Below the pieces are notes generated by a model. It ran no database searches and was not told where the DNA came from. It saw only the letters and a list, made by a program, of their open reading frames with translations. From Dastarcus helophoroides (taxonomy: Eukaryota; Arthropoda; Insecta; Coleoptera; Bothrideridae), in contig CM053333.1 in assembly GCA_028583605.1 (NCBI GenBank), positions 31,392,476 to 31,456,475 on the forward strand: DNA of 64,000 bases, read 5' to 3'. Positions 55,540 to 64,000 of this stretch are shown one piece after another; position 1 is the first letter of the stretch, and each line of letters starts with the position of its first letter. The position numbers and the translations under genes were made by a program.

Positions 55540-55970
55540 GAAAGGAAAATTTTTATTTTTGTGTCGACCTAGATTTACTTTAAGTCGCTTGGTTAAGTAG
55601 ATGTAATTTAATGAAAAAAAGGGGCAGGCTAATTTTCGGTACTCCGAGAAAAAAAATCATTGTAATGATGCAGTAAAGGTGTCATATTACATCTCCGCAC
55701 TCGCCAAGTTTTATATTATTGCATATCTGCCTTGAATTAATTACCTGCTCACGTTAAAATACCCCGCTATGTTATACAGCGTGTTTAGAAATGTTGGTAC
55801 CTAATTTGCGTGGAGTTTGTCACCTTTAAAAATAAAAAAAAAATCGCTTCGGTAAATATGGAGTCATGTTTATAAATATATGTTTGATTTCCGGTGAAAA
55901 AGTCATCTTTAAAAATAAATGTTAACGTATATTGCCTTTGACCATAATGTAATTTAAGTTATGTTTCTGG
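55540..55970. other. AT-rich, nothing recognised
   Basis: No supported feature. Confidence 0.4.
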
Positions 55971-55974
55971 ATTC

Positions 55975-56410
55975 TGGATTCCTTGTGGGTTGCCTAAAGT
56001 TTAGGCCAGCACTTAGGCCTCCCTTTCCGGGCCCATTGTGCTACCCCCGTGATTGAGGTGTCCTTGGTAATTCATTCAGCCACCCAACCTTGTTGAGAAA
56101 CTGAAGAACGTCCCTTGGATGCGCCTCTCTCAAACTGGCCACACGAGGCCAGAAGTCCCCCAGCGTGGATCCTCTGATTGATGCTAGTGCCGGGCAGTGA
56201 CACATCACGTGCTCGACACTCTCATCTTCTTCTTAACACTCTCTTCAGCTCGGGTCATTTATAATTCCCATTCTGTGGAGGTGTTTGTTTAATCGACAGT
56301 GACCTGTCCATATCCCTACAAGTTTCCTGAGATTATTCCTTGAGAGTTGTAGGCATAGTTTTGCCCTTTCCCTGCCTGCACGGCATTCTAATGAATGCGT
56401 GACTTTGTCG
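55975..56410 (-). pseudogene. LINE C-terminal zinc-knuckle region
   Basis: Translating leftward across one or two damaged codons: RAKLCLQLSRNNLRKLVGIW, TGHCRLNKHLHRMGIINDPS, EEDESVEHVMCHCPALASIR and GDFWPRVASLREAHPRDVLQ. The TGHC.LN.HL..MG pattern, followed by C..C ... H....C, is the region after RNase H in I-group and Jockey-group LINEs. It ends at the coding 3' end (GWLNELPRTPQSRG then stop). The RT is absent, so it is a truncated copy of a LINE different from those at 28 and 37-39 kb. Confidence 0.75.
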
Positions 56411-56479
56411 GCATCAATGTTTAAAAATAACTATTTCAGTTCATTTCACTTTGAACTAACCGTGAAAGTATTTATTGGC

Positions 56480-56800
56480 TTAAAGTTCTGTGCCTTCATC
56501 TTCCATAAATCTTAAAGTTCTTTGACTCAGGCTACCATATTACCTCCATTCTAGTTAACCTTGAAAGTATCACATTGCCTTACACTTCTTTGACTTTGGA
56601 CCTTGAAAGTGTCGCATTGCCTTAAAGTGATACGACCTCGTTAAAGTGCTTTAACTTGGAATATTATATTACTCATTCGAATTAACCTTGAAAGTATCGT
56701 ATTGCCTTAACGTTCTACGACTTCTTATTCTAGGAATGTTTTTTGACTATTACATTTCCTTGAAAGTATCGTATTGCCTTGGTCATATTAACTAAGGTCA
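56480..56800. repeat. Irregular CCTTGAAAGTATCGTATTGCC repeats
   Basis: The word CCTTGAAAGTATCGTATTG, or close variants, occurs about four times (around 56570, 56608, 56688 and 56760) with uneven spacing. It is a decayed minisatellite or repeated regulatory element. Confidence 0.6.
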
Positions 56801-58430
56801 TTGACCCCAGAAGTGTCACATTACGTTCTAGTCGGTACCCCCACTACTTTTTTGAATTTCCCGCTTTTTTGTGCGCCAGAATCGGCTTTGGGACACTACT
56901 TCCAGGGAATAGAAAACCTTACTAACGCTTCTAGACTGGCCAGGGTCCTATCCACAAATAAACTAGCTCAATCAAGTTGCTGGGATGTTTACCTACCGGC
57001 TCCGCTCTTCAGTCTCCGAAGCAGAAATTGATAGGCTAATAACACCCCGATGAATAACAGGACGTTTATCATCTTTATTGCTTTTCCTTTTCATACAAGT
57101 GAAATCGGGATAGACAAAGGGTGAGTAATTATTGAGCCTGGGACAATTGTGGAAAGCTTTTGTCCTCGGGTCGATTACAGCCTGTATGTTTACTAAATGT
57201 TTATAATCAACAGTCCTAATTGCGTTTTATTTCAATGGAACTGCAGTTGAGATGAACAAAGGATGAACGATTGTCGAGCCGGAGGTGATTGTAGCAAACA
57301 TTTGTCTCCGGACGATAATTGGTTTCCTTCTAAGAATGAAATTCCTTGGGGTGGTAAATGGAATACTAATGACTATCGATTCTTGATAAAAGACCTTAGC
57401 GATCAAGCGGAAGATAGTCCAGTGTCCGACACAAAAGGCCTAGCTTTTCCCTCCAGTTTGCCTAGCAATTTTGAAACGACTACAGTGCTATAGACCTTTA
57501 GACTTTAAAACCGTTTTTGATTTTTATTTTATCCACATTTACCCGGTCAGGTATCAATTTAATTTTTACTTACCCAACTCTTGATTTTCCTTCAAATAAG
57601 TTTGCTTTTATTCCGACCGTTTTCCACAATACATTTTTCCACATCTAAAATCTATTTGCTGAAAAACCTCGATATTATCTTTGCAAAGGTCTGTTAAGAA
57701 ATAAGACCTCGTTGCGAGCTGGGCTTTCGCCAGGCTCTCAATTGGCTTCACTGGTTACCCCGTAGCGTTCAATCTATTTAGTCTTTTGGATACACCAACC
57801 CTCATCTTGGTATCATATAAAATTAATATTTTTGAATCTGTAGCCTGTGAATTTTTTTGAATTTTTGAATTTGTAAACTAAGGATCATTTTAAAGCACGT
57901 TGAATGGTAGCAATTTTCAAGAAATAAAATAATGCGTGTATAAGGTAATACATATTTTCAGAACATTTTAACCTAAAATGAAAAACCTAATACTTATGAA
58001 TTAGAAAAATAAATAACCCCCCTGTTTAAGAATAAGGTGCTTAAGAAGCATAATCCTTAGGTGATTTAAGAAAAAATGTTTACATCAACGTAGGTCCAGA
58101 CCTGCTTCATTTTTTCCTAACGAATACTATAGGACATAATAGCGCGGACGCCACTAAAGGAAGTAAGAGAATATTTTTTAAAAAAATGCATTTTATGCAT
58201 ATTTTTTATCTACCAAAATAAAAAATATATACATTTCAAGCCGCTTTGAAAGTTTTTAAGGAAAAAAAAAATTTTTCTTTATTTGTGAGACCCGAATCAT
58301 AAAAATAAAGTAATTCCAAACATTTGTTGATGTGAATTTTTGTTCTTAAAATCACTCAACGAATATGCAACCTAATATGAAAGAGCCTGTATATTTTTTA
58401 TTTCCTCAATTATAAGATTGTCCAAACTTT
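56801..58430. other. No gene recognised
   Basis: Two plus-strand frames (56801-57031 and 57263-57493) lack known motifs. Segments at about 57105-57180 and 57250-57320 resemble each other (ATTATTGAGCCTGGGACAAT and GATTGTCGAGCCGGAGGTGA), perhaps a decayed terminal-repeat pair. Confidence 0.3.
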
Positions 58431-58436
58431 TTAGCT

Positions 58437-58512
58437 AATAGGAGTAGGAATAGGAATAGAAATAGCAATAGAAACAGAAATAGAAAGTAGAAGTAGAAAT
58501 AAAAATAGAAAG
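58437..58512. repeat. (GAAATA)-type purine-rich microsatellite
   Basis: The words GGAATAGAAATAG and AGTAGAAATAAA alternate for 75 bp. The aromatic-rich minus-strand frame over it reflects this composition. Confidence 0.85.
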
Positions 58513-59440
58513 TATACCGTAGTAAAGAAGAATATATTACCTGTAGCAGAATATTGCGCCTAAAAATTGTCTTGCATATGAAACACATTTTAAAATGCCA
58601 AGCAAGCTCTATTAAATAACATGGATTTCTATGTAACTATTTTTATTTTTCAATTTTTTTCATTGTAGGTTAATCAAGAACATTTTTACGGTAACAGGAT
58701 AAAATTTAAATGATGATTTATAAGCTATTGTAAATCTTTGGTTTTACTTTTAGCAGCTAGATTCATACATTTCATTAAAATAAAAATATGTTTACAAAGA
58801 CAATAATGCGCAAGCTACCTATACTAGGTAAAATATAGGATGATCCAGAATAATGAGCCAAAATTCATTGGTAGACTCCAAAATTAGCTTAGCTTAAAAT
58901 TTGGTATTGAAACAGATACAAAGTGTTGAAGAAAATACATAAAATATTTTCGTTTTTTTTTTCAGTAAAAACTTCTTCAGGCGCTCTGAGAAATTTTTCA
59001 TAGGGGGAAACCTTATGGTTGCCGTTACCATCACCCTAATTCTACATTTACAAATTATAAGATTTTCATTTTTGATGCTCCAATAATTTTAAATAAACAC
59101 TCCTATATTCTGGTTTTGATTTTTCACTTTCGTAAGCAGTCCTACGACTCCCTAATTCTGTCTCTAAGATACATCAAATGATAGTGCAACCCGCTTCGTG
59201 GGAAACTACCATGTGCTTTCCATTACCTAGTCTACCTCTCAGAAGTTAGGTTACCTTTTTTAACCTAACAAGTACTTCATATCTCATTAGCTGCTCAACC
59301 TCTAAGTCATGTCATGGATCTTTGGTATTTTAACGCGGTTCCGAAACTTTCGTTCCTTTGACCGCCGTCTTTTAGTGAACATTACTGTGGTGATAATTTT
59401 GTGAGCTGCGGAGACCGCCGATCGAAAGCTACTCATCAAC
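58513..59440. other. AT-rich, nothing recognised
   Basis: GGATGATCCAGAATAATGAG near 58833 may be a decayed transposon end. No gene was seen. Confidence 0.4.
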
Positions 59441-59448
59441 CTCTAAGT

Positions 59449-60122
59449 CAGGGGTTCCCAACCTCGTGCCCGCGGGCACCATGGCGCCCGCGGAACGATT
59501 CGTATGTGCCCGCCACTATTCGACAGAGACAACATTTTTTCATGAACATTAATTAAAAATGTGAATTATTTTTATTTATTTGTTAGTTTAAATTTTTTTG
59601 AGTGCCTAGGTTTATGAAATACGTTCGTATGTTTGCGATATTATATAAAATTGAATCATTTTTCGGTTCGACATATTTATGCGAATCATTGTTTTCAAAC
59701 ATGAACTTAATAAAATCAAGATATAGATCTCGACTCACCGATGAGCATCTTTATCATTGTTTGCTAACAGTATTATCGTCATACTCTTCTAATTATGTAG
59801 CACTGCTCAATAATATGCAATGCCAAAGATCACTTTGACATATTGATATTATATTTTTTATAAAATGTTTTCTTTCTATTTGTTTTTTGTTTACTTTGTT
59901 TACGTTTTGCAAATACATTTCTCTGTGTGTATGAAATTTGAATAATAATTTATTATTTTGAAACATTTTTGTTTATTAATTATTTACGAATTATATAAGA
60001 AAATAAATTATGGGAAAATGAGAAGTTATGGAAGGAGTTTGTAGATTAAAAATATGTGGTGCCCGCCACTCTATCGATATTTTAGAATGTGCTCTAGGCT
60101 AGAAAAAGGTTGGGAACCCCTG
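59449..60122 (+). mobile_element. 674-bp hAT element, internally deleted
   Basis: The terminal inverted repeats CAGGGGTTCCCAACCT / AGGTTGGGAACCCCTG are perfect over 16 bp. They are flanked by an exact 8-bp duplication CTCTAAGT (59441-59448 and 60123-60130), both hallmarks of hAT. GTGCCCGCCAC occurs subterminally at both ends. It encodes only the transposase C-terminal end. Confidence 0.95.
59602..59838 (+). pseudogene. hAT transposase C-terminal dimerisation domain
   Basis: A 78-codon frame with MKYVRMFAILYKIESFFGST, YLCESLFSNMNLIKSRYRSR and LTDEHLYHCLLTVLSS matches the hAT C-terminal dimerisation pattern (CE..FS.M...K...RS.L....L). It ends at a natural stop before the right terminus. The catalytic core and zinc finger are deleted, so the copy could move only with help from a full transposase. 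Confidence 0.85.
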
Positions 60123-60130
60123 CTCTAAGT

Positions 60131-61430
60131 ACTCAAGTACCTACTTTTATGGGAGACGCTCGGGGAACTGATAGGCCTCATCCCAAGGAAACAATATTCT
60201 TGCGGAATAGAATACAGTAGGAGACAGTAAATACCTCTGCCATCCAGCTTGGCTGTGGAGACTCTAATTTATACAAAACTTTTAAACTGTGGAATTCGTT
60301 GCCGAGTAGAGTTTTCCTCAACAATCACAACCTGTCTTTATTTAAAAAGGTGGTTGATCGCCATCTATTTTTATTTCTGCATCCTACTCACAATGCTTCA
60401 AAGACATAGTAGGATTACCCTTTCCGGTGGATTCTACTTGAAACTTTAAAAATATGCTTTCGGATATATCATTATTAGAATTAAATTATTATTTTTTAAC
60501 AGTTTTTGCATAAGAAATAGCTCTTCACAAAACTAGCTCTCACTTACATACGTAGAATATTTTTACTTCTTGCTTAAACAGACTTAAATCTCTTTAATCT
60601 AGTTTTCATATGTCAATAAATACTCTTACAGGCAGACATTTTAAGCAATTAATATCATGGGCAATATTTTTAGTAATGTTTACTCTTTAATAGTTTATTA
60701 TACATAGTTATTATTTCTAAATATACCCTTATTTTTGGCATTCCTAAATTATTTTAATGAATTAAGCTGTTGAAATTAGAAGTTTTAACCTCAAATATTT
60801 TGAGAACGGTGCTTGACAATGTATAAAAATGTTGTAAATAAAAATTTCATGAAAATTATACATTTGAAAGTATAAAATAATTGTGTGGTTTTTAAAACAT
60901 TCAATATATCGCAGACAGCGTTATCAAACAAAGACGAAAATAATATTTTACTTTTAACACCGTGTATCTCCTAACTAATTATCAACTTTTACACTAAGCT
61001 AATTTCGTAATATTTTTACCTTAGGAATCTACCTATTACCTCGGGACCACTCTACATTTTTAACAGATACATTTTCTAAATCTCTTTCCTGACATAATAT
61101 TTATTATGGTTCTTTACCATGACATTATTCAAGATTTCGTTAGCTACATTTTCCCAATGATACATTATAGTTTTTCAACTCCCAAATATATACCATTAAA
61201 CTATCACTTCAAATGCCACTTCAAGAGAGTTCTCCAATGGGTGCATTCTTTAACCACAAGTCATGTAGAAAGACGTACAGTTGATCACTCACTGTAACCT
61301 AAAATTGTGACTAATTAATAATACTTAAATGAATTAATACACTGAATAACTTTATAGAATCTACCTGAAACAACACATTGCGCTTCAATTATATTACACA
61401 CAATATAGTGAAACATATTTAAATGGAATC
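60131..61430. other. No gene recognised
   Basis: AT-rich. Short plus-strand frames at 60249-60449 and 61106-61297 have no known motif. Confidence 0.4.
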
Positions 61431-61435
61431 TGGAC

Positions 61436-62262
61436 AGTAGAGGATATACTTCTTCCGTGTCAAAATACTACTAAAAGTGTTCGACGTTTCGCCCACCATC
61501 GTAGGGGGCTTCTTAAGGAATAAAGAAAATAAACAATAAATGAAAAGAGGAATATGAGGGAATATGCAAAAATGAAAAGGCCAATTTCAAAACATCGGTG
61601 CATGGTAACTCAGTATGTCCACCATACCAGAGGCGAAACTCTTCTGACAGGAGAGGGAAACCGAAACTTTATATACCATTCGTCTGCGCGATCACTCCCG
61701 AAGATTTCCGATGTTTGGTTTCCAGATGGAGGAAAGTACGTAACCGTCGTCTCTGTTGATGTTTTTGGGGAATTTTTGGATTTAAGTGACCTCGCGTATC
61801 TTCCTATTATACTAATTGGGAATATTGTATATAATTGAAATATTATCAAAGAGAATCCTATGTCCGGTCTCATCTTGATGTTCGGCAATGGCTGACTGCT
61901 AAAATAAACCAGGCCTAAGACATCTTTGGTGCTCGGATATTCGCGTCTTAAATGATCGCCCCGTTTCTTCAATTTACACTGAACCACAAGAACAAGGAAC
62001 CCCGTACACACCATTAGAACAAAAGGATGAAATTTTATCTTTAGAAGATGGGAGGAGCTGTTGGATCTTTGAGGATGATGAAAAAATGGGTTTAATGTTG
62101 TGTTTTCTCAATAATTTTCCGATTTCATCTGTTACTCCGTGAACATAAGGAAGAAAGGCTTTAGAGGAGATTATTGAATGTTGCGAAGGACGAGGGGAGG
62201 GTGAAGATGTCGTTTAATGATAGTTTCAATGTCGTGCGATTTGTAACCATTGTTGAACATTT
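61436..62262 (-). mobile_element. PLE, 5'-truncated copy with terminal repeat
   Basis: Reading leftward from 62262, the sequence matches 42350-42990: the region from NNGYKSHDI through the GIY-YIG part (CKLKKRG in a shifted frame), HLRREYPST and EIQKFPKNIN-like sequence. Then come the terminal repeat with a single TCAGAAGAGTTTCGCCTCTG and the hammerhead-like block to about 61436. RT is absent; the break at 62262 is the truncation point. Confidence 0.85.
61480..61520 (-). ncRNA. PLE hammerhead-like motif, family A, core mutated
   Basis: As at 32148, but the CTGAAGA strand reads CTTAAGA. GAAAC GTC GAAC and the stem II helix remain. Probably inactive. Confidence 0.4.
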
Positions 62263-62929
62263 TAAAACGCTTTATATAAACAAGATTAAAATCGGCCAAA
62301 ATGGAACAACATATGCAAGCGTTATTAGCAATGTTTAAAGATCAAGTTGTTTATGAAATATGTATGTAAATTATGTTGTTCAACCCTTTAGTTATTGTTG
62401 ACCAAGGCAAGGCGCTAGGTCAGCACTCTGAAGTTATAAAAGAATTGACGCTACCAGCGGACGAGGAGTTTCTCCAATCATCAACGCGTGCAAAGTCATC
62501 GTGTGTGGCCACTCCGTGCCGTAATTAATAAATTGTTAGTTTAAGATAAAATTTCGTAAAATTTAAAAACTTTGTATTTTTATTAAAATTGTTTTTAAAA
62601 ATACAATCCGCTCGTTGACACATTTAACTTGTATGTGTTTCAGGAACGGGGTCAATGACCATAAGGTGAGTTTTTTATAAAAATTGATCATCTAGTGTGA
62701 TTACAGCATATCATTACCTCTTCACCCCAAATCAAACAAAACTAGTAGTATATTCACAAACAATAGAAGGTTGTCGTATTTTAGGATCCTGGTATCTGTA
62801 GGCAGTATCCAACATTTTGCATCCCCTTTAGGTTAACAGAAAACTATCTTAAGTATTCTTTTGATCGGAGTTTGTCTGCTTTAGATGATGAAATTAATGT
62901 ATAGTGCAATGTCCGACAATTTTTGAAAA
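62263..62929 (+). other. Unassigned, with small coding-like pieces
   Basis: From about 62399 to 62524 an open plus-strand frame reads VDQGKALGQHSEVIKELTLP then ADEEFLQSSTRAKSSCVATP and stops. A piece starting MEQHMQALLAMFKDQVV (62301) precedes it in another frame and resembles the start of some gypsy gag proteins. At 62644-62665 a 22-nt segment sits between an acceptor-like TGTGTTTCAG and a donor-like GTGAGT. None is established. Confidence 0.25.
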
Positions 62930-63235
62930 ATGAGTCAAGAATCTTTGGTACATGAACTAGTGACACTTTTATTATGTTACAGTTGCAAAAATACTCTGTT
63001 TTGCTCAGATAATCTAGTTCTTGAAGATAGTAAACCTATTTCAGAAAGGGAATATGGTGGAGTATGGGTAAAACGACTTTGTTATCTGACAAAAAAGTTT
63101 GCCCTATGTTTCATAAAGATTTACGAGACAATCATGGGGGTTCTTCACAATAAATCGTATTTACCTAATATAGTTAGAATAATAGGTGGAATTAAGGTTG
63201 TTGTTGACTTTACCTTTATTCCGAGAACACGATAA
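62930..63235 (+). other. Unknown 101-codon open frame, related to 63487-63684
   Basis: MSQESLVHELVTLLLCYSCK starts the frame. The part TKKFALCFIKIYETIMGVLH with NKSYLP aligns with IKRFSMFQFHDIYNGIIGIL HSKPF in the next frame at 63487. At DNA level a 36-bp core matches at 28 positions. No family was recognised. Two similar protein-like segments 450 bp apart could be duplicated exons of a host gene or repeats of a lost element. Confidence 0.3.
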
Positions 63236-63486
63236 AGTTATGGTTATACTATAAGACTTAGTATTAGAACTTTGGTCCATGCATACTTCTAAGACACCAA
63301 TAAGGTTTTTATGGTAGACTGGCCTTATTTACCTTTAAAAATCAAATGTATTTTAGGGGACAAGATTTGTATTTCAATGTTTGAAGATCAATGAGGTTAT
63401 TAATAGTCGAGACAAAAGATTGCAATCTGTGAATATCCCTACAAAACAGGGAGCAATTTCAATTTTACAGAAAGGCAAACTTAAAA

Positions 63487-63684
63487 GTGAATAAATTATT
63501 ATTAGCTCTCATGATTAAAGTATCTCGATTAACAATAAAAAGGTTTTCTATGTTTCAGTTTCATGACATTTACAATGGAATCATTGGGATTCTTCACAGT
63601 AAACCCTTTTATCGAGTATTGTTACAATTATATCGTGCTTATAAGTTTAATAAAGAACCAATTTGTAAGTTGTATGTTTGTTGA
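63487..63684 (+). other. Unknown 65-codon open frame, related to 62930-63235
   Basis: MNKLLLALMIKVSRLTIKRF and the shared segment described for the preceding frame. A GTAAGT donor-like site follows codon PIC at about 63665. A short family B repeat piece (AGGGGACAAGATTTGTATTT) lies between the two frames at 63356. Function unknown. Confidence 0.3.
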
Positions 63685-63689
63685 TTAGC

Positions 63690-64000
63690 ATTTATTGTTT
63701 AATAAGAATTCTGCTTATAACGAACAGATTACTTTAGTATTTTGAGGTTCGTATAAATGGATATCATTGTGTAAGGATTTTGAACTAAGTGTAAGAAGTT
63801 TCCTATGCACGCCTATTTTTATTGGGTTATAGCGTTTATTATTTGCTATTACTATTTTCACTTATTTTTTTTGATGTACATAACAAATATTTAATATACT
63901 TATGAGGAAGGATGATTTTTTTATTGATAACTTATGATTATTCCCTAGTAATAGATTTTAAAATTATTCTAATATGTGTACTATTTTTTGTTGTGCAAAA
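63690..64000. other. AT-rich right edge
   Basis: Nothing recognisable. Confidence 0.4.

Noticed and set aside
56480..56800. CRISPR-like spacing of repeated words
   Set aside because: Spacing is irregular, repeats are imperfect, and the DNA is eukaryotic; it is a decayed minisatellite.
58406..58588. Frame rich in FYFYF/LFLF
   Set aside because: Antisense of the GAAATA microsatellite.

Overview
This 64 kb window looks like intergenic or intronic DNA of an insect (arthropod) nuclear genome. It is AT-rich, has no bacterial operon structure, and no intact host gene can be recognised. Almost everything identifiable is a transposable element or a remnant of one: Ty3/gypsy LTR elements, I-group LINEs, a LINE with a restriction-like endonuclease, Penelope-like elements (PLEs), mariner, a second Tc1/mariner-type family with long inverted ends, hAT elements, a giant foldback element, and several short repeats containing hammerhead-ribozyme motifs. 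Order and species cannot be resolved from the sequence. All assignments come from reading motifs and repeats by eye; no database search was possible.

Layout. 1-5 kb: a transposase fragment, a gypsy solo LTR (4-bp target duplication), and a 2.26 kb Tc1/mariner-type element with about 610-bp inverted ends. 5.9-21.3 kb: one copy of an unknown AT-rich repeat (called R here), interrupted by a gypsy solo LTR that is itself split by a 4.5 kb hAT-like element, and by hammerhead-bearing repeats. 21.5-29.5 kb: LINE remnants (an I-group fragment, a nearly complete 3' portion of an RLE LINE, an I-group endonuclease) and a gypsy integrase piece. 32-34 kb: a PLE terminal repeat and a gypsy gag remnant. 35.5-40 kb: a mariner gene split by an I-group LINE with a 13-bp target duplication; that LINE carries two further insertions, each with a hammerhead motif. 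40-43 kb: a PLE with reverse transcriptase and GIY-YIG endonuclease. 45.9-50.9 kb: a second, inverted copy of R, interrupted by a 2.6 kb palindromic element and other pieces. 51-54 kb: a decayed gypsy element. 54-64 kb: unrecognised cysteine-rich and repeat-containing reading frames, a LINE C-terminus, a hAT remnant, a third PLE copy, and two mutually similar unknown reading frames.

Most unusual content. Two hammerhead families have an essentially canonical core. One (three copies near 11.5, 19.3 and 38.9 kb) shows a compensatory base change in stem I. Another (37.1 kb) has perfect stems but one changed core base. Three further families (two PLE-like terminal repeats and a short foldback unit) have hammerhead-like folds with one extra nucleotide. 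Several of these short elements were inserted as inverted (snap-back) copies. The two R copies lack each other's insertions, so each supplies empty sites that prove boundaries and target duplications in the other.
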